This document shows positions 1 to 13,531 of a stretch of DNA of 64,000 bases, one piece after another. The stretch lies in the NCBI GenBank assembly GCA_033782935.1, contig JAWQEG010000369.1, positions 1,679,501 through 1,743,500 on the forward strand, given 5' to 3'. The notes beneath the pieces were generated by a model that saw nothing but the letters and a program-made list of their open reading frames with translations, was not told the origin of the DNA and did not search any database. Within the stretch, counting starts at the first letter, position 1, and every line of letters begins with the position of its first letter. Origin of the DNA: Petrolisthes cinctipes (Eukaryota > Arthropoda > Malacostraca > Decapoda > Porcellanidae). Position numbers and translations under genes: made by a program.

Positions 1-3000
1 AAATTCGATATTTTGGGGTCCCAGAAGCGATCTGTACATGCCTACTCCGTGTTAGAGTATTTTCAAAATTCAGGCCCAAAACATGCTGAAAATCGATATT
101 TTTGGTGCCCAAAGTCAATATGTGCATGTATCTTCTGTACCCGTTTATATCTCAAATTCAGGCTCAAAACACCCGAAAATTCAATATTTTGGGGTCCCAG
201 AAGCAATCTGTACATGCCTACACAGTGCTAGAATATTTTCAAAATATAGGCTAAAAACATGATAAAAATCGACATTTTAGGTGCCAAAAAATCGATATCT
301 CAAATTCAGTCCCAAAACACCCGAAAATTCAATATTTAGAGGTCCCAGAAGGTATCTATACATGCCTACTCCGTGTTAGAGTATTTTCAAAATACAGGCC
401 AAAAACGTACTGAAAATCGATCTTTTAGGTGCCCAAAAGTCGATATGTGCATGCATCTTCTGTACCCGTTTATATCTCAAATTCTGGCCCTAAACACCCG
501 AAAATTCGATATTTAGGGGTCCCAGAAGCGATCTGTACATGCCTACTCCGTGTTAGAGTATTTTCAAAATTCAGGCCCAAAACATGCTGAAAATCGATAT
601 TTTTGGTGCCCAAAGTCAAAATGTGCATGTATCTCCTGTACCCGTTTATATCTCAAATTCAGGCTCAAAACACCCGAAAATTCAATATTTTGAGGTCCCA
701 GAAACAATCTGTACATGCCTACTCAGTGCTAGAATATTTTCAAAATATAGGCTAAAAACATGCTAAAAATCGATCTTTTAGGTGCCAAAAAGTCGATATC
801 TCAAATTCAGTCCCAAACACCCGAAAATTCGATATTTAGGGGTCCCAGAAGCGATCTGTACATGCCTACTCCGTGTTAGAGTATTTTCAAAATACATGCT
901 CAAAACATACTGAAAATCGATCTATTAGGTGCACAAAAGTCGATATGTGCATGCATCTTCAGTACCCGTTTATATCTCAAATTCAGGCTCAAAACACCCG
1001 AAAATTCAATATTTTGGGGTCCCAGAAGCAATCTGTACATGCCTACTCAGTGTTAGAGTATTTTCAAAATACAGGCCCAAAACATGCTGAAAATCGATAT
1101 TTTAGATGCTCAAAGTCAATATGTGCATGTATCTTCTGTACCCGTTTATATCTCAAATTCAGGCTCAAAACACCCGAAAATTCAATATTTTGGGGTCCCA
1201 GAAGCAATCTGTACATGCCTACACAGTGCTAGAATATTTTCAAAATATAGGCTAAAAACATGCTAAAAATCGACATTTTAGGTGCCAAAAAATCGATATC
1301 TCAAATTCAGTCCCAAAACACCCGAAAATTTAATATTTAGAGGTCCCAGAAGGTATCTGTACATGCCTACTCCGTGTTAGAGTATTTTCAAAATACAGGC
1401 CAAAAACGTACTGAAAATCGATCTTTTAGGTGCCCAAAAGTCTATAAGTGCATGCATCTTCTGTACCCGTTTATATCTCAAATTCTGGCCATAAACACCC
1501 GAAAATTCAATATTTTGGGGTCCCAGAAGCAATCTGTACATGCCTACTCCGTGTTAGAGTATTTTCAAAATTCAGGCCCAAAACATGCTGAAAATCGATA
1601 TTTTTGGTGCCCAAAGTCAATATGTGCATGTATCTTCTGTACCCGTTTATATCTCAAATTCAGGCTCAAAACACCCGAAAATTCAATATTTTGGGGTCCC
1701 AGAAGCAATCTGTACAGTGCTAGAATATTTTCAAAATATAGGCTAAAAACATGCTAAAAATCGATCTTTTAGGTGCCAAAAAGTCGATATCTCAAATTCA
1801 GTCCCAAAACACCCGAAAATTCGATATTTAGGGGTCCCAGAAGCGATCTGTACATGCCTACTCCGTGTTAGAGTATTTTCAAAATACATGCTCAAAACAT
1901 ACTGAAAATCGATCTTTTAGGTGCACAAAAGTCGATATGTGCATGCATCTTCAGTACCCGTTTATATCTCAAATTCAGGCTCAAAATACCCGAAAATTCA
2001 ATATTTTGGGGTCCCAGAAGCAATCTGTACATGCCTACTCAGTGTTAGAGTATTTTCAAAATACAGGCCCAAAACATGCTGAAAATCGATATTTTAGAAG
2101 CCCAAAGTCAATATGTGCATGTATCTTCTGTACCCGTTTATATCTCAAATTCAGGCTCAAAACACCCGAAAATTCAATATTTTGGGGTCCCAGAAGCAAT
2201 CTGTACATGCCTACACAGTGCTAGAATATTTTCAAAATATAGGCTAAAAACATGCTAAAATCGATCTTTTAGGTGCCAAAAAGTCGATATCTCAAATTCA
2301 ATCCCAAAACACCCGAAAATTCGATATTTAGGGGTCCCAGAAGCGATCTGTACATGCCTACTCCGTGTTAGAGTATTTTCCAAATACATGCTCAAAACAT
2401 ACTGAAAATCGATCTTTTAGGTGCACAAAAGTCGATATGTGCATGCATCTTCAGTACCCGTTTATATCTCAAATTCAGGCTCAAAACACCCGAAAATTCA
2501 ATATTTTGGGGTCCCAGAAGCAATCTGTACATGCCTACTCAGTGTTAGAGTATTTTCAAAATAAAGGCCCAAAACATGCTGAAAATCGATATTTTAGATG
2601 CCCAAAGTCAATATGTGCATGTATCTTCTGTACCCGTTTATATCTCAAATTCAGGCTCAAAACCCCCGAAAATTCAATATTTTGGGGTCCCAGAAGCAAT
2701 CTGTACATGCCTACTCCGTGTTAGAGTATTTTCAAAATTCAGGCCCAAAACATGCTGAAAATCGATATTTTTGGTGCCCAAAGTCAATATGTGCATGTAT
2801 CTTCTGTACCCGTTTATATCTCAAATTCAGGCTCAAAACACCCGAAAATTCAATATTTTGGGGTCCCAGAAGCAATCTGTACAATGCTAGAATATTTTCA
2901 AAATATAGGCTAAAAACATGCTAAAAATCGATCTTTTAGGTGCCAAAAAGTCGATATCTCAAATTCAGTCCCAAAACACCCGAAAATTCGATATTTAGGG

Positions 3001-3690
3001 GTCCCAGAAGCGATCTGTACATGCCTACTCCGTGTTAGAGTATTTTCAAAATACATGCTCAAAACATACTGAAAATCGATCTTTTAGGTGCACAAAAGTC
3101 GATATGTGCATGCATCTTCAGTACCCGTTTATATCTCAAATTCAGGCTCAAAACACCCGAAAATTCAATATTTTGGGGTCCCAGAAGCAATCTGTACATG
3201 CCTACTCAGTGTTAGAGTATTTTCAAAATACAGGCCCAAAACATGCTGAAAATCGATATTTTAGATGCCCAAAGTCAATATGTGCATATGTATCTTCTGT
3301 ACCCGTTTATATCTCAAATTCAGGCTCAAAACACCCGAAAATTCAATATTTTGGGGTCCCAGAAGCAATCTGTACAGTGCTAGAATATTTTCAAAATATA
3401 GGCTAAAAACATGATAAAAATCGACATTTTAGGTGCCAAAAAATCGATATCTCAAATTCAGTCTCAAAACACCCGAAAATTCGATATTTAGAGGTCCCAG
3501 AAGGTATCTGTACATGCCTACTCCGTGTTAGAGTATTTTCAAAATACAGGCCAAAAACATACTGAAAATCGATCTTTTAGGTGCCCAAAAGTCGATATGT
3601 GCATGCATCTTCTGTACCCGTTTATATCTCTAATTCTGGCCCTAAACACCCGAAAATTCGATATTTTGGGGTCCCAGAAGCGATCTGTAC

Positions 3691-6600
3691 ATGCCTACTC
3701 CGTGTTAGAGTATTTTCAAAATTCAGGCCCAAAACATGCTGAAAATCGATATTTTTGGTGCCCAAAGTCAATATGTGCATGTATCTTCTGTACCCGTTTA
3801 TATCTCAAATTCAGGCTCAAAACACCCGAAAATTCAATATTTTGGGGTCCCAGAAGCAATCGGTACAGTGCTAGAATATTTTCAAAATATAGGCTAAAAA
3901 CATGCTATAAATCGATCTTTTAGGTGCCAAAAAGTCGATATCTCAAATTCAGTCCCAAAACACCCGAAAATTCGATATTTAGGGGTCCCAGAAGCGATCT
4001 GTACATGTATACTCCGTGTTAGAGTATTTTCAAAATACATGCTCAAAACATACTGAAAATAGATCTTTTAGGTGCACAAAAGTCGATATGTGCATGCATC
4101 TTCAGTACCCGTTTATATCTCAAATTCAGGCTCAAAACACCCGAAAATTCAATATTTTGGGGTCCCAGAAGCAATCTGTACATGCCTACTCAGTGTTAGA
4201 GTATTTTCAAAATACAGGCCCAAAACATGCTGAAAATCGATATTTTAGATGCCCAAAGTCAATATGTGCATATGTATCTTCTGTACCCGTTTATATCTCA
4301 AATTCAGGCTCAAAACACCCGAAAATTCAATATTTTGGGGTCCCAGAAGCAATCTGTACATGCCTACACAGTGCTAGAATATTTTCAAAATATAAGCTAA
4401 AAACATGCTAAAAATCGACATTTTAGGTGCCAAAAAATCGATATCTCAAATTCAGTCCCAAAACACCCGAAAATTCGATATTTAGAGGTCCCAGAAGGTA
4501 TCTGTACATGCCTACTCCGTGTTAGAGTATTTTCAAAATACAGGCCAAAAACATACTGAAAATCGATCTTTTAGGTGCCCAAAAGTCGATATGTGCATGC
4601 ATCTTCTGTACCCGTTTATATCTCTAAATCTGGCCCTAAACACCCGAAAATTCGATATTTTGGGGTCCCAGAAGCGATCTGTACATGCCTACTCCGTGAT
4701 AGAGTATTTTTAAAATACATGCTCAAAACATACTGAAAATCGATCTTTTAGGTGTACAAAAGTCGATATGTGCATGCATCTTCAGTACCCGTTTATATCT
4801 CAAATTCAGGCTCAAAACACCCGAAAATTCAATATTTTGGGGTCCCAGAAGCAATCTGTACATGCCTACTCAGTGTTAGAGTATTTTCAAAATACAGGCC
4901 CAAAACATGCTGAAAATCGATATTTTAGATGCCCAAAGTCAATATGTGCATGTATCTTCTGTACCCGTTTATATCTCAAATTCAGGCTCAAAACACCCGA
5001 AAATTCAATATTTTGGGGTCCCAGAAGCAATCTGTACAGTGCTAGAATATTTTCAAAATATAGGCTAAAAACATGCTAAAATCGATCTTTTTGGTGCCAA
5101 AAAGTCGATATCTCAAATTCAGTCCCAAAACACCCGAAAATTCGATATTTAAGGGTCCCAGAAGCGATCTGTACATGCCTACTCCGTGTTAGAGTATTTT
5201 CCAAATACATGCTCAAAACATACTGAAAATCGATCTTTTAGGTGCACAAAAGTCGATATGTGCATGCATCTTCAGTACCCGTTTATATCTCAAATTCAGG
5301 CTCAAAACACCCGAAAATTCAATATTTTGGGGTCCCAGAAGCAATCTGTACATGCCTACTCCGTGTTAGAGTATTTTCAAAATTCAGCCCCAAAACATGC
5401 TGAAAATCGATATTTTTGGTGCCCAAAGTCAATATGTGCATGTATCTTCTGTACCCGTTTATATCTCAAATTCAGGCTCAAAACACCCGAAAATTCAATA
5501 TTTTGGGTCCCAGAAGCAATCAGTACAGTGCTAGAATATTTTCAAAATATAGGCTAAAAACATGCTATAAATCGATCTTTTAGGTGCCAAAAAGTCGATA
5601 TCTCAAATTCAGTCCCAAAACACCCGAAAATTCGATATTTAGGGGTCCCAGAAGCGATCTGTACATGTATACTCCGTGTTAGAGTATTTTCAAAATACAT
5701 GCTCAAAACATACTGAAAATCGATCTTTTAGGTGCACAAAAGTCGATATGTGCATGCATCTTCAGTACCCGTTTATATCTCAAATTCAGGCTCAAAACAC
5801 CCGAAAATTCAATATTTTGGGGTCCCAGAAGCAATCTGTACATGCCTACTCAGTGTTAGAGTATTTTCAAAATACAGGCCCAAAACATGCTGAAAATCGA
5901 TATTTTAGATGCCCAAAGTCAATATGTGCATATGTATCTTCTGTACCCGTTTATATCTCAAATTCAGGCTCAAAACACCCGAAAATTCAATATTTTGGGG
6001 TCCCAGAAGCAATCTGTACATGCCTACACAGTGCTAGAATATTTTCAAAATATAAGCTAAAAACATGCTAAAAATCGACATTTTAGGTGCCAAAAAATCG
6101 ATATCTCAAATTCAGTCCCAAAACACCCGAAAATTCGATATTTAGAGGTCCCAGAAGGTATCTGTACATGCCTACTCCGTGTTAGAGTATTTTCAAAATA
6201 CAGGCCAAAAACATACTGAAAATCGATCTTTTAGGTGCCCAAAAGTCGATATGTGCATGCATCTTCTGTACCCGTTTATATCTCTAATTCTGGCCCTAAA
6301 CACCCGAAAATTCGATATTTTGGGGTCCCAGAAGCGATCTGTACATGCCTACTCCGTGATAGAGTATTTTTAAAATACATGCTCAAAACATACTGAAAAT
6401 CGATCTTTTAGGTGCACAAAAGTCGATATGTGCATGCATCTTCAGTACCCGTTTATATCTCAAATTCAGGCTCAAAACACCCGAAAATTCAATATTTTGG
6501 GGTCCCAGAAGCAATCTGTACATGCCTACTCAGTGTTAGAGTATTTTCAAAATACAGGCCCAAAACAAACTGAAAATCGATATTTTAGATGCCCAAAGTC

Positions 6601-7010
6601 AATATGTGCATGTATCTTCTGTACCCGTTTATATCTCAAATTCAGGCTCAAAACACCCGAAAATTCAATATTTTGGGGTCCCAGAAGCAATCTGTACAGT
6701 GCTAGAATATTTTCAAAATATAGGCTAAAAACATGCTAAAATCGATCTTTTTGGTGCCAAAAAGTCGATATCTCAAATTCAGTCCCAAAACACCCGAAAA
6801 TTCGATATTTAGGGGTCCCAGAAGCGATCTGTACATGCCTACTCCGTGTTAGAGTATTTTCCAAATACATGCTCAAAACATACTGAAAATCGATCTTTTA
6901 GGTGCACAAAAGTCGATATGTGCATGCATCTTCAGTACCCGTTTATATCTCAAATTCAGGCTCAAAACACCCGAAAATTCAATATTTTGGGGTCCCAGAA
7001 GCAATCTGTA
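3691..7010. repeat. Tandem duplication of a satellite block, offset 1,660 bp
   Basis: Sequence from about 3691 to 5350 is repeated at about 5351 to 7010. A marker variant, CATGCTATAAATCG, is at 3901 and again at 5561, and the rare variant GTGCATATGTATC (2 bp longer than usual) is at about 4268 and 5928. One visible difference is CTCTAAATCTGG at about 4623 against CTCTAATTCTGG at 6283. A third, more diverged copy of the first two-thirds begins near 8716. Boundaries are approximate, because the flanking satellite is similar. Confidence 0.8.
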
Positions 7011-9094
7011 CATTCCTACTCAGTGTTAGAGTATTTTCAAAATACAGGCCCAAAACATGCTGAAAATCGATATTTTAGATGCTCAAAGTCAATATGTGCA
7101 TATGTATCTTCTGTACCCGTTTATATCTCAAATTCAGGCTCAAAACACCCGAAAATTCAATATTTCGGGGTCCCTGAAGCAATCTGTACATGCCTACACA
7201 GTTCTAGAATATTTTCAAAATATAGGCTAAAAACATGCTAAAAATCGACATTTTAGGTGCCAAAAAATAGATATCTCAAATTCAGTCCCAAAACACCCGA
7301 AAATTCGATATTTAGAGGTCCCAGAAGGTATCTGTACATGCCTACTCCGTGTTAGAGTATTTTCAAAATACAGGCTAAAAACATACTGAAAATCGATCTT
7401 TTAGGTGCCCAAAAGTCGATATGTGCATGCATCTTCTGTACCCGTTTATATCTCAAATTCTGGCCCTAAACACCCGAAAATTCGATATTTTGGGGTCCCA
7501 GAAGCGATCTGTACATGCCTACTCCGTGTTAGAGTATTTTCAAAATTCAGGCCCAAAACATGCTGAAAATCGATATTTTTGGTGCCCAAAGTCAATATGT
7601 GCATGTATCTTCTGTAACCGTTTATATCTCAAATTCAGGCTCAAAACACCCGAAAATTCAATATTTTGGGGTCCCAGAAGCAATCTGTACAGTGCTAGAA
7701 TATTTTCAAAATATAGGCTAAAAACATGCTAAAAATCGATCTTTTAGGTGCCAAAAAGTCGATATCTCAAATTCAGTCCCAAAACACCCGAAAATTCGAT
7801 ATTTAAGGGTCCCAGAAGCGATCTGTACATGCCTACTCCGTGTTAGAGTATTTTCAAAATACATGCTCAAAACATACTGAAAATCGATCTTTTAGGTGCA
7901 CAAAAGTCGATATGTGCATGCATCTTCAGTACCCGTTTATATCTCAAATTCAGGCTCAAAACACCCGAAAATTCAATATTTTGGGGTCCCAGAAGCAATC
8001 TGTACATGCCTACTCAGTGTTAGAGTATTTTCAAAATACAGGCCCAAAACATGCTGAAAATCGATATTTTAGATGCACAAAGACAATATGTGCATGTATC
8101 TTCTGTACCCGTTTATATCTCAAATTCAGGCTCAAAACACCCGAAAATTCAATATTTTGGGGTCCCAGAAGCAATCTGTACATGCCTACACAGTGCTAGA
8201 ATATTTTCAAAATATAGGCTAAAAACATGCTAAAAATCGACATTTTAGGTGCCAAAAAATCGATATCTCAAATCCAGTCCCAAAACACCCGAAAATTCGA
8301 TATTTAGAGATCCCAGAAGGTATCTGTACATGCCTACTCCGTGTTGGAGTATTTTCAAAATACAGGCCAAAAACATACTGAAAATCGATCTTTTAGGTGC
8401 CCAAAAGTCGATATGTGCATGCATCTTCTGTACCCGTTTATACCTCAAATTCTGGCCCTAAACACCCGAAAATTCGATATTTTGGGGTCCCAGAAGCGAT
8501 CTGTACATGCCTACTCCGTGTTAGAGTATTTTCAAAATTCAGGCCCAAAACATGCTGAAAATCGATATTTTTGGTGCCCAAAGTCAATATGTGCATGTAT
8601 CTTCTGTACCCGTTTATATCTCAAATTCAGGCTCAAAACAACCGAAAATTCAATATTTTGGGGTCCCAGAAGCAATCAGAACAGTGCTAGAATATTTTCA
8701 AAATATAGGCTAAAAACATGCTATAAATCGATCTTTTAGGTGCCAAAAAGTCGATATCTCAAATTCAGTCCCAAAACACCCGAAAATTCGATATTTAGGG
8801 GTCCCAGAAGCGATCTGTACATGTATACTCCGTGTTAGAGTATTTTCAAAATACATGCTCAAAACATACTGAAAATCGATCTTTTAGGTGCACAAAAGTC
8901 GATATGTGCATGCATCTTCAGTACCCGTTTATATCTCAAATTCAGGCTCAAAACACCCGAAAATTCAATATTTTGGGGTCCCAGAAGCAATCTGTACATG
9001 CCTACTCAGTGTTAGAGTATTTTCAAAATACAGGCCCAAAACATGCTGAAAATCGATATTTTAGATGCCCAAAGTCAATATGTGCATAAGTATC

Positions 9095-12000
9095 TTCTGT
9101 ACCCGTTTATATCTCAAATTCAGGCTCAAAACACCCGAAAATTCAATATTTTGGGGTCCCAGAAGCAATCTGTACATGCCTACACAGTGCTAGAATATTT
9201 TCAAAATATAGGCTAAAAACATGCTAAAAATCGACATTTTAGGTGCCAAAAAATCGATATCTCAAATTCAGTCCCAAAACACCCGAAAATTCGATATTTA
9301 GAGGTCCCAGAAGGTATCTGTACATGCCTACTCCGTGTTAGAGTATTTTCAAAATACAAGCCAAAAACATACTGAAAATCGATCTTTTAGGTGCCCAAAA
9401 GTCGATATGTGCATGCATCTTCTGTACCCGTTTATATCTCAAATTCTGGCCCTAAACACCCGAAAATTCGATATTTTGGGGTCCCAGAAGCGATCTGTAC
9501 ATGCCTACTCCGTGATAAAGTATTTTTAAAATACATGCTCAAAACATACTGAAAATCGATCTTTTAGGTGCACAAAAGTCGATATGTGCATGCATCTTCA
9601 GTACCCGTTTATATCTCAAATTCAGGCTCAAAACACCCGAAAATTCAATATTTTGGGGTCCCAGAAGCAATCTGTACATGCCTACTCAGTGTTAGAGTAT
9701 TTTCAAAATACAGGCCCAAAACATGCTGAAAATCGATATTTTAGATGCCCAAAGTCAATATGTGCATGTATCTTCTGTACCCGTTTATATCTCAAATTCA
9801 GGCTCAAAACACCCGAAAATTCAATATTTTGGGGTCCCAGAAGCAATCTGTACAGTGCTAGAATATTTTCAAAATATAGGCTAAAAACATGCTAAAATCG
9901 ATCTTTTTGGTGCCAAAAAAGTCGATATCTCAAATTCAGTCCCAAAACACCCGAAAATTCGATATTTAGGTGTCCCAGAAGCGATCTGTACATGCCTACT
10001 CCGTGTTAGAGTATTTTCCAAATACATGCTCAAAACATACTGAAAATCGATCTTTTAGGTGCACAAAAGTCGATATGTGCATGCATCTTCAGTACCAGTT
10101 TATATCTCAAATTCAGGCTCAAAACACCCGAAAATTCAATATTTTGGGGTCCCAGAAGCAATCTGTACATGCCTACTCAGTGTTAGATTATTTTCAAAAT
10201 ACAGGCCCAAAACATGCTGAAAATCGATATTTTAGTTGCCCAAAGTCAATATGTGCATATATATCTTCTGTACCTGTTTATATCTCAAATTCAGGCTCAA
10301 AACACCCGAAAATTCAATATTTTGGGGTCCCTGAAGCAATCTGTACATGCCTACACAGTTCTAGAATATTTTCAAAATATAGGTTAAAAACATGCTAAAA
10401 ATCGACATTTTAGGTGCCAAAAAATAGATATCTCAAATTCAGTCCCAAAACACCCGAAAATTCGATATTTAGAGGTCCCAGAAGGTATCTGTACATGCCT
10501 ACTCCGTGTTAGAGTATTTTCAAAATACAGGCTAAAAACATACTGAAAATCGATCTTTTAGGTGCCCAAAAGTCGATATGTGCATGCATCTTCTGTACCC
10601 GTTTATATCTCAAATTCTGGCCCTAAACACCCGAAAATTCGATATTTTGGGGTCCCAGAAGCGATCTGTACATGCCTACTCCGTGTTAGAGTATTTTCAA
10701 AATTCAGGCCCAAAACATGCTGAAAATCGATATTTTTGGTGCCCAAAGTCAATATGTGCATGTATCTTCTGTACCCGTTTATATCTCAAATTCAGGCTCA
10801 AAACACCCAAAAATTCAATATTTTGGGGTCCCAGAAGCAATCAGTACAGCGCTAGAATATTTTCAAAATATAGGCTAAAAACATGCTAAAAATCGATCTT
10901 TTAGGTGCCAAAAATTCGATATCTCAAATTCTGTCCCAAAACACCCGAAAATTCGATATTTAAGGGTCCCAGAAGCGATCTGTACATGCCTACTCCGTGT
11001 TAGAGTATTTTCAAAATACATGCTCAAAACATACTGAAAATCGATCTTTTAGGTGCCCAAAAGTCGATATGTGCATGCATCTTCTGTACCCGTTTATATC
11101 TCAAATTCTGGCCCTAAACACCCGAAAATTCGATATTTTGGGGTCCCAGAAGCGATCTGTACATGCCTACTCCGTGTTAGAGTATTTTCAAAATTCAGGC
11201 CCAAAACATGCTGAAAATCGATATTTTTGGTGCCCAAAGTCAATATGTGCATGTATCTTCTGTACCCGTTTATATCTCAAATTCAGGCTCAAAACACCCG
11301 AAAATTCAATATTTTGGGGTCCCAGAAGCAATCTGTACAGTGCTAGAATATTTTCAAAATATAGGATAAAAACATGCTAAAAATCGATCTTTTAGGTGCC
11401 AAAAATTCGATATCTCAAATTCAGTCCCAAAACACCCGAAAATTCGATATTTAAGGGTCCCAGAAGCGATCTGTACATGCCTACTCCGTGTTAGAGTATT
11501 TTCAAAATACATGCCCAAAACATGCTGAAAATCGATATTTTAGATGCCCAAAGTCAATATGTGCATGTATCTTCTGTACCCGTTTATATCTCAAATTCAG
11601 GCTCAAAACACCCGAAAATTCAATATTTTTGGGTCCCAGAAGCAATCTGTACATGCCTACACAGTGCTAGAATATTTTCAAAATATAGGCTAAAAACATG
11701 CTAAAAATCGACATTTTAGGTGCCAAAAAATCGATATCTCAAATTCAGTCCCAAAACACCCGAAAATTCGATATTTAGAGGTCCCAGAAGGTATCTGTAC
11801 ATGCCTACTCCGTGTTAGAGTATTTTCAAAATACAAGCCAAAAACATACTGAAAATCGATCTTTTAGGTGCCCAAAAGTCGATATGTGCATGCATCTTCT
11901 GTACCCGTTTATATCTCAAATTCTGGCCCTAAACACCCGAAAATTCGATATTTTGGGGTCCCAGAAGCGATCTGTACATGCCTACTCCGTGATAAAGTAT

Positions 12001-13531
12001 TTTTAAAATACATGCTCAAAACATACTGAAAATCGATCTTTTAGGTGCACAAAAGTCGATATGTGCATGCATCTTCAGTACCCGTTTATATCTCAAATTC
12101 AGGCTCAAAACACCCGAAAATTCAATATTTTGGGGTCCCAGAAGCAATCTGTACATGCCTACTCAGTGTTAGAGTATTTTCAAAATACAGGCCCAAAACA
12201 TGCTGAAAATCGATATTTTAGATGCCCAAAGTCAATATGTGCATGTATCTTCTGTACCCGTTTATATCTCAAATTCAGGCTCAAAACACCCGAAAATTCA
12301 ATATTTTGGGGTCCCAGAAGCAATCTGTACAGTGCTAGAATATTTTCAAAATATAGGCTAAAAACATGCTAAAATCGATCTTTTTGGTGCCAAAAAAGTC
12401 GATATCTCAAATTCAGTCCCAAAACACCCGAAAATTCGATATTTAGGTGTCCCAGAAGCGATCTGTACATGCCTACTCCGTGTTAGAGTATTTTCCAAAT
12501 ACATGCTCAAAACATACTGAAAATCGATCTTTTAGGTGCACAAAAGTCGATATGTGCATGCATCTTCAGTACCAGTTTATATCTCAAATTCAGGCTCAAA
12601 ACACCCGAAAATTCAATATTTTGGGGTCCCAGAAGCAATCTGTACATGCCTACTCAGTGTTAGATTATTTTCAAAATACAGGCCCAAAACATGCTGAAAA
12701 TCGATATTTTAGTTGCCCAAAGTCAATATGTGCATATATATCTTCTGTACCTGTTTATATCTCAAATTCAGGCTCAAAACACCCGAAAATTCAATATTTT
12801 GGGGTCCCTGAAGCAATCTGTACATGCCTACACAGTTCTAGAATATTTTCAAAATATAGGTTAAAAACATGCTAAAAATCGACATTTTAGGTGCCAAAAA
12901 ATAGATATCTCAAATTCAGTCCCAAAACACCCGAAAATTCGATATTTAGAGGTCCCAGAAGGTATCTGTACATGCCTACTCCGTGTTAGAGTATTTTCAA
13001 AATACAGGCTAAAAACATACTGAAAATCGATCTTTTAGGTGCCCAAAAGTCGATATGTGCATGCATCTTCTGTACCCGTTTATATCTCAAATTCTGGCCC
13101 TAAACACCCGAAAATTCGATATTTTGGGGTCCCAGAAGCGATCTGTACATGCCTACTCCGTGTTAGAGTATTTTCAAAATTCAGGCCCAAAACATGCTGA
13201 AAATCGATATTTTTGGTGCCCAAAGTCAATATGTGCATGTATCTTCTGTACCCGTTTATATCTCAAATTCAGGCTCAAAACACCCGAAAATTCAATATTT
13301 TGGGGTCCCAGAAGCAATCAGTACAGCGCTAGAATATTTTCAAAATATAGGCTAAAAACATGCTAAAAATCGATCTTTTAGGTGCCAAAAATTCGATATC
13401 TCAAATTCTGTCCCAAAACACCCGAAAATTCGATATTTAAGGGTCCCAGAAGCGATCTGTACATGCCTACTCCGTGTTAGAGTATTTTCAAAATACATGC
13501 TCAAAACATACTGAAAATCGATCTTTTAGGT
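9095..13531. repeat. Tandem duplication of a satellite block, offset 2,477 bp
   Basis: About 1,960 bp at 9095-11054 reappear at 11572-13531 almost unchanged. Shared private variants include GTGATAAAGTATTTTTAAAA (9511 and 11988), the spelling GTGCATATATATC (10253 and 12730) and CTCAAATTCTGTCCC (10922 and 13399). A visible difference is CACCCAAAAATTC at about 10805 against CACCCGAAAATTC in the second copy. The copies stop matching at about 11055/13532, where type X and type Y monomers are swapped. Confidence 0.85.
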
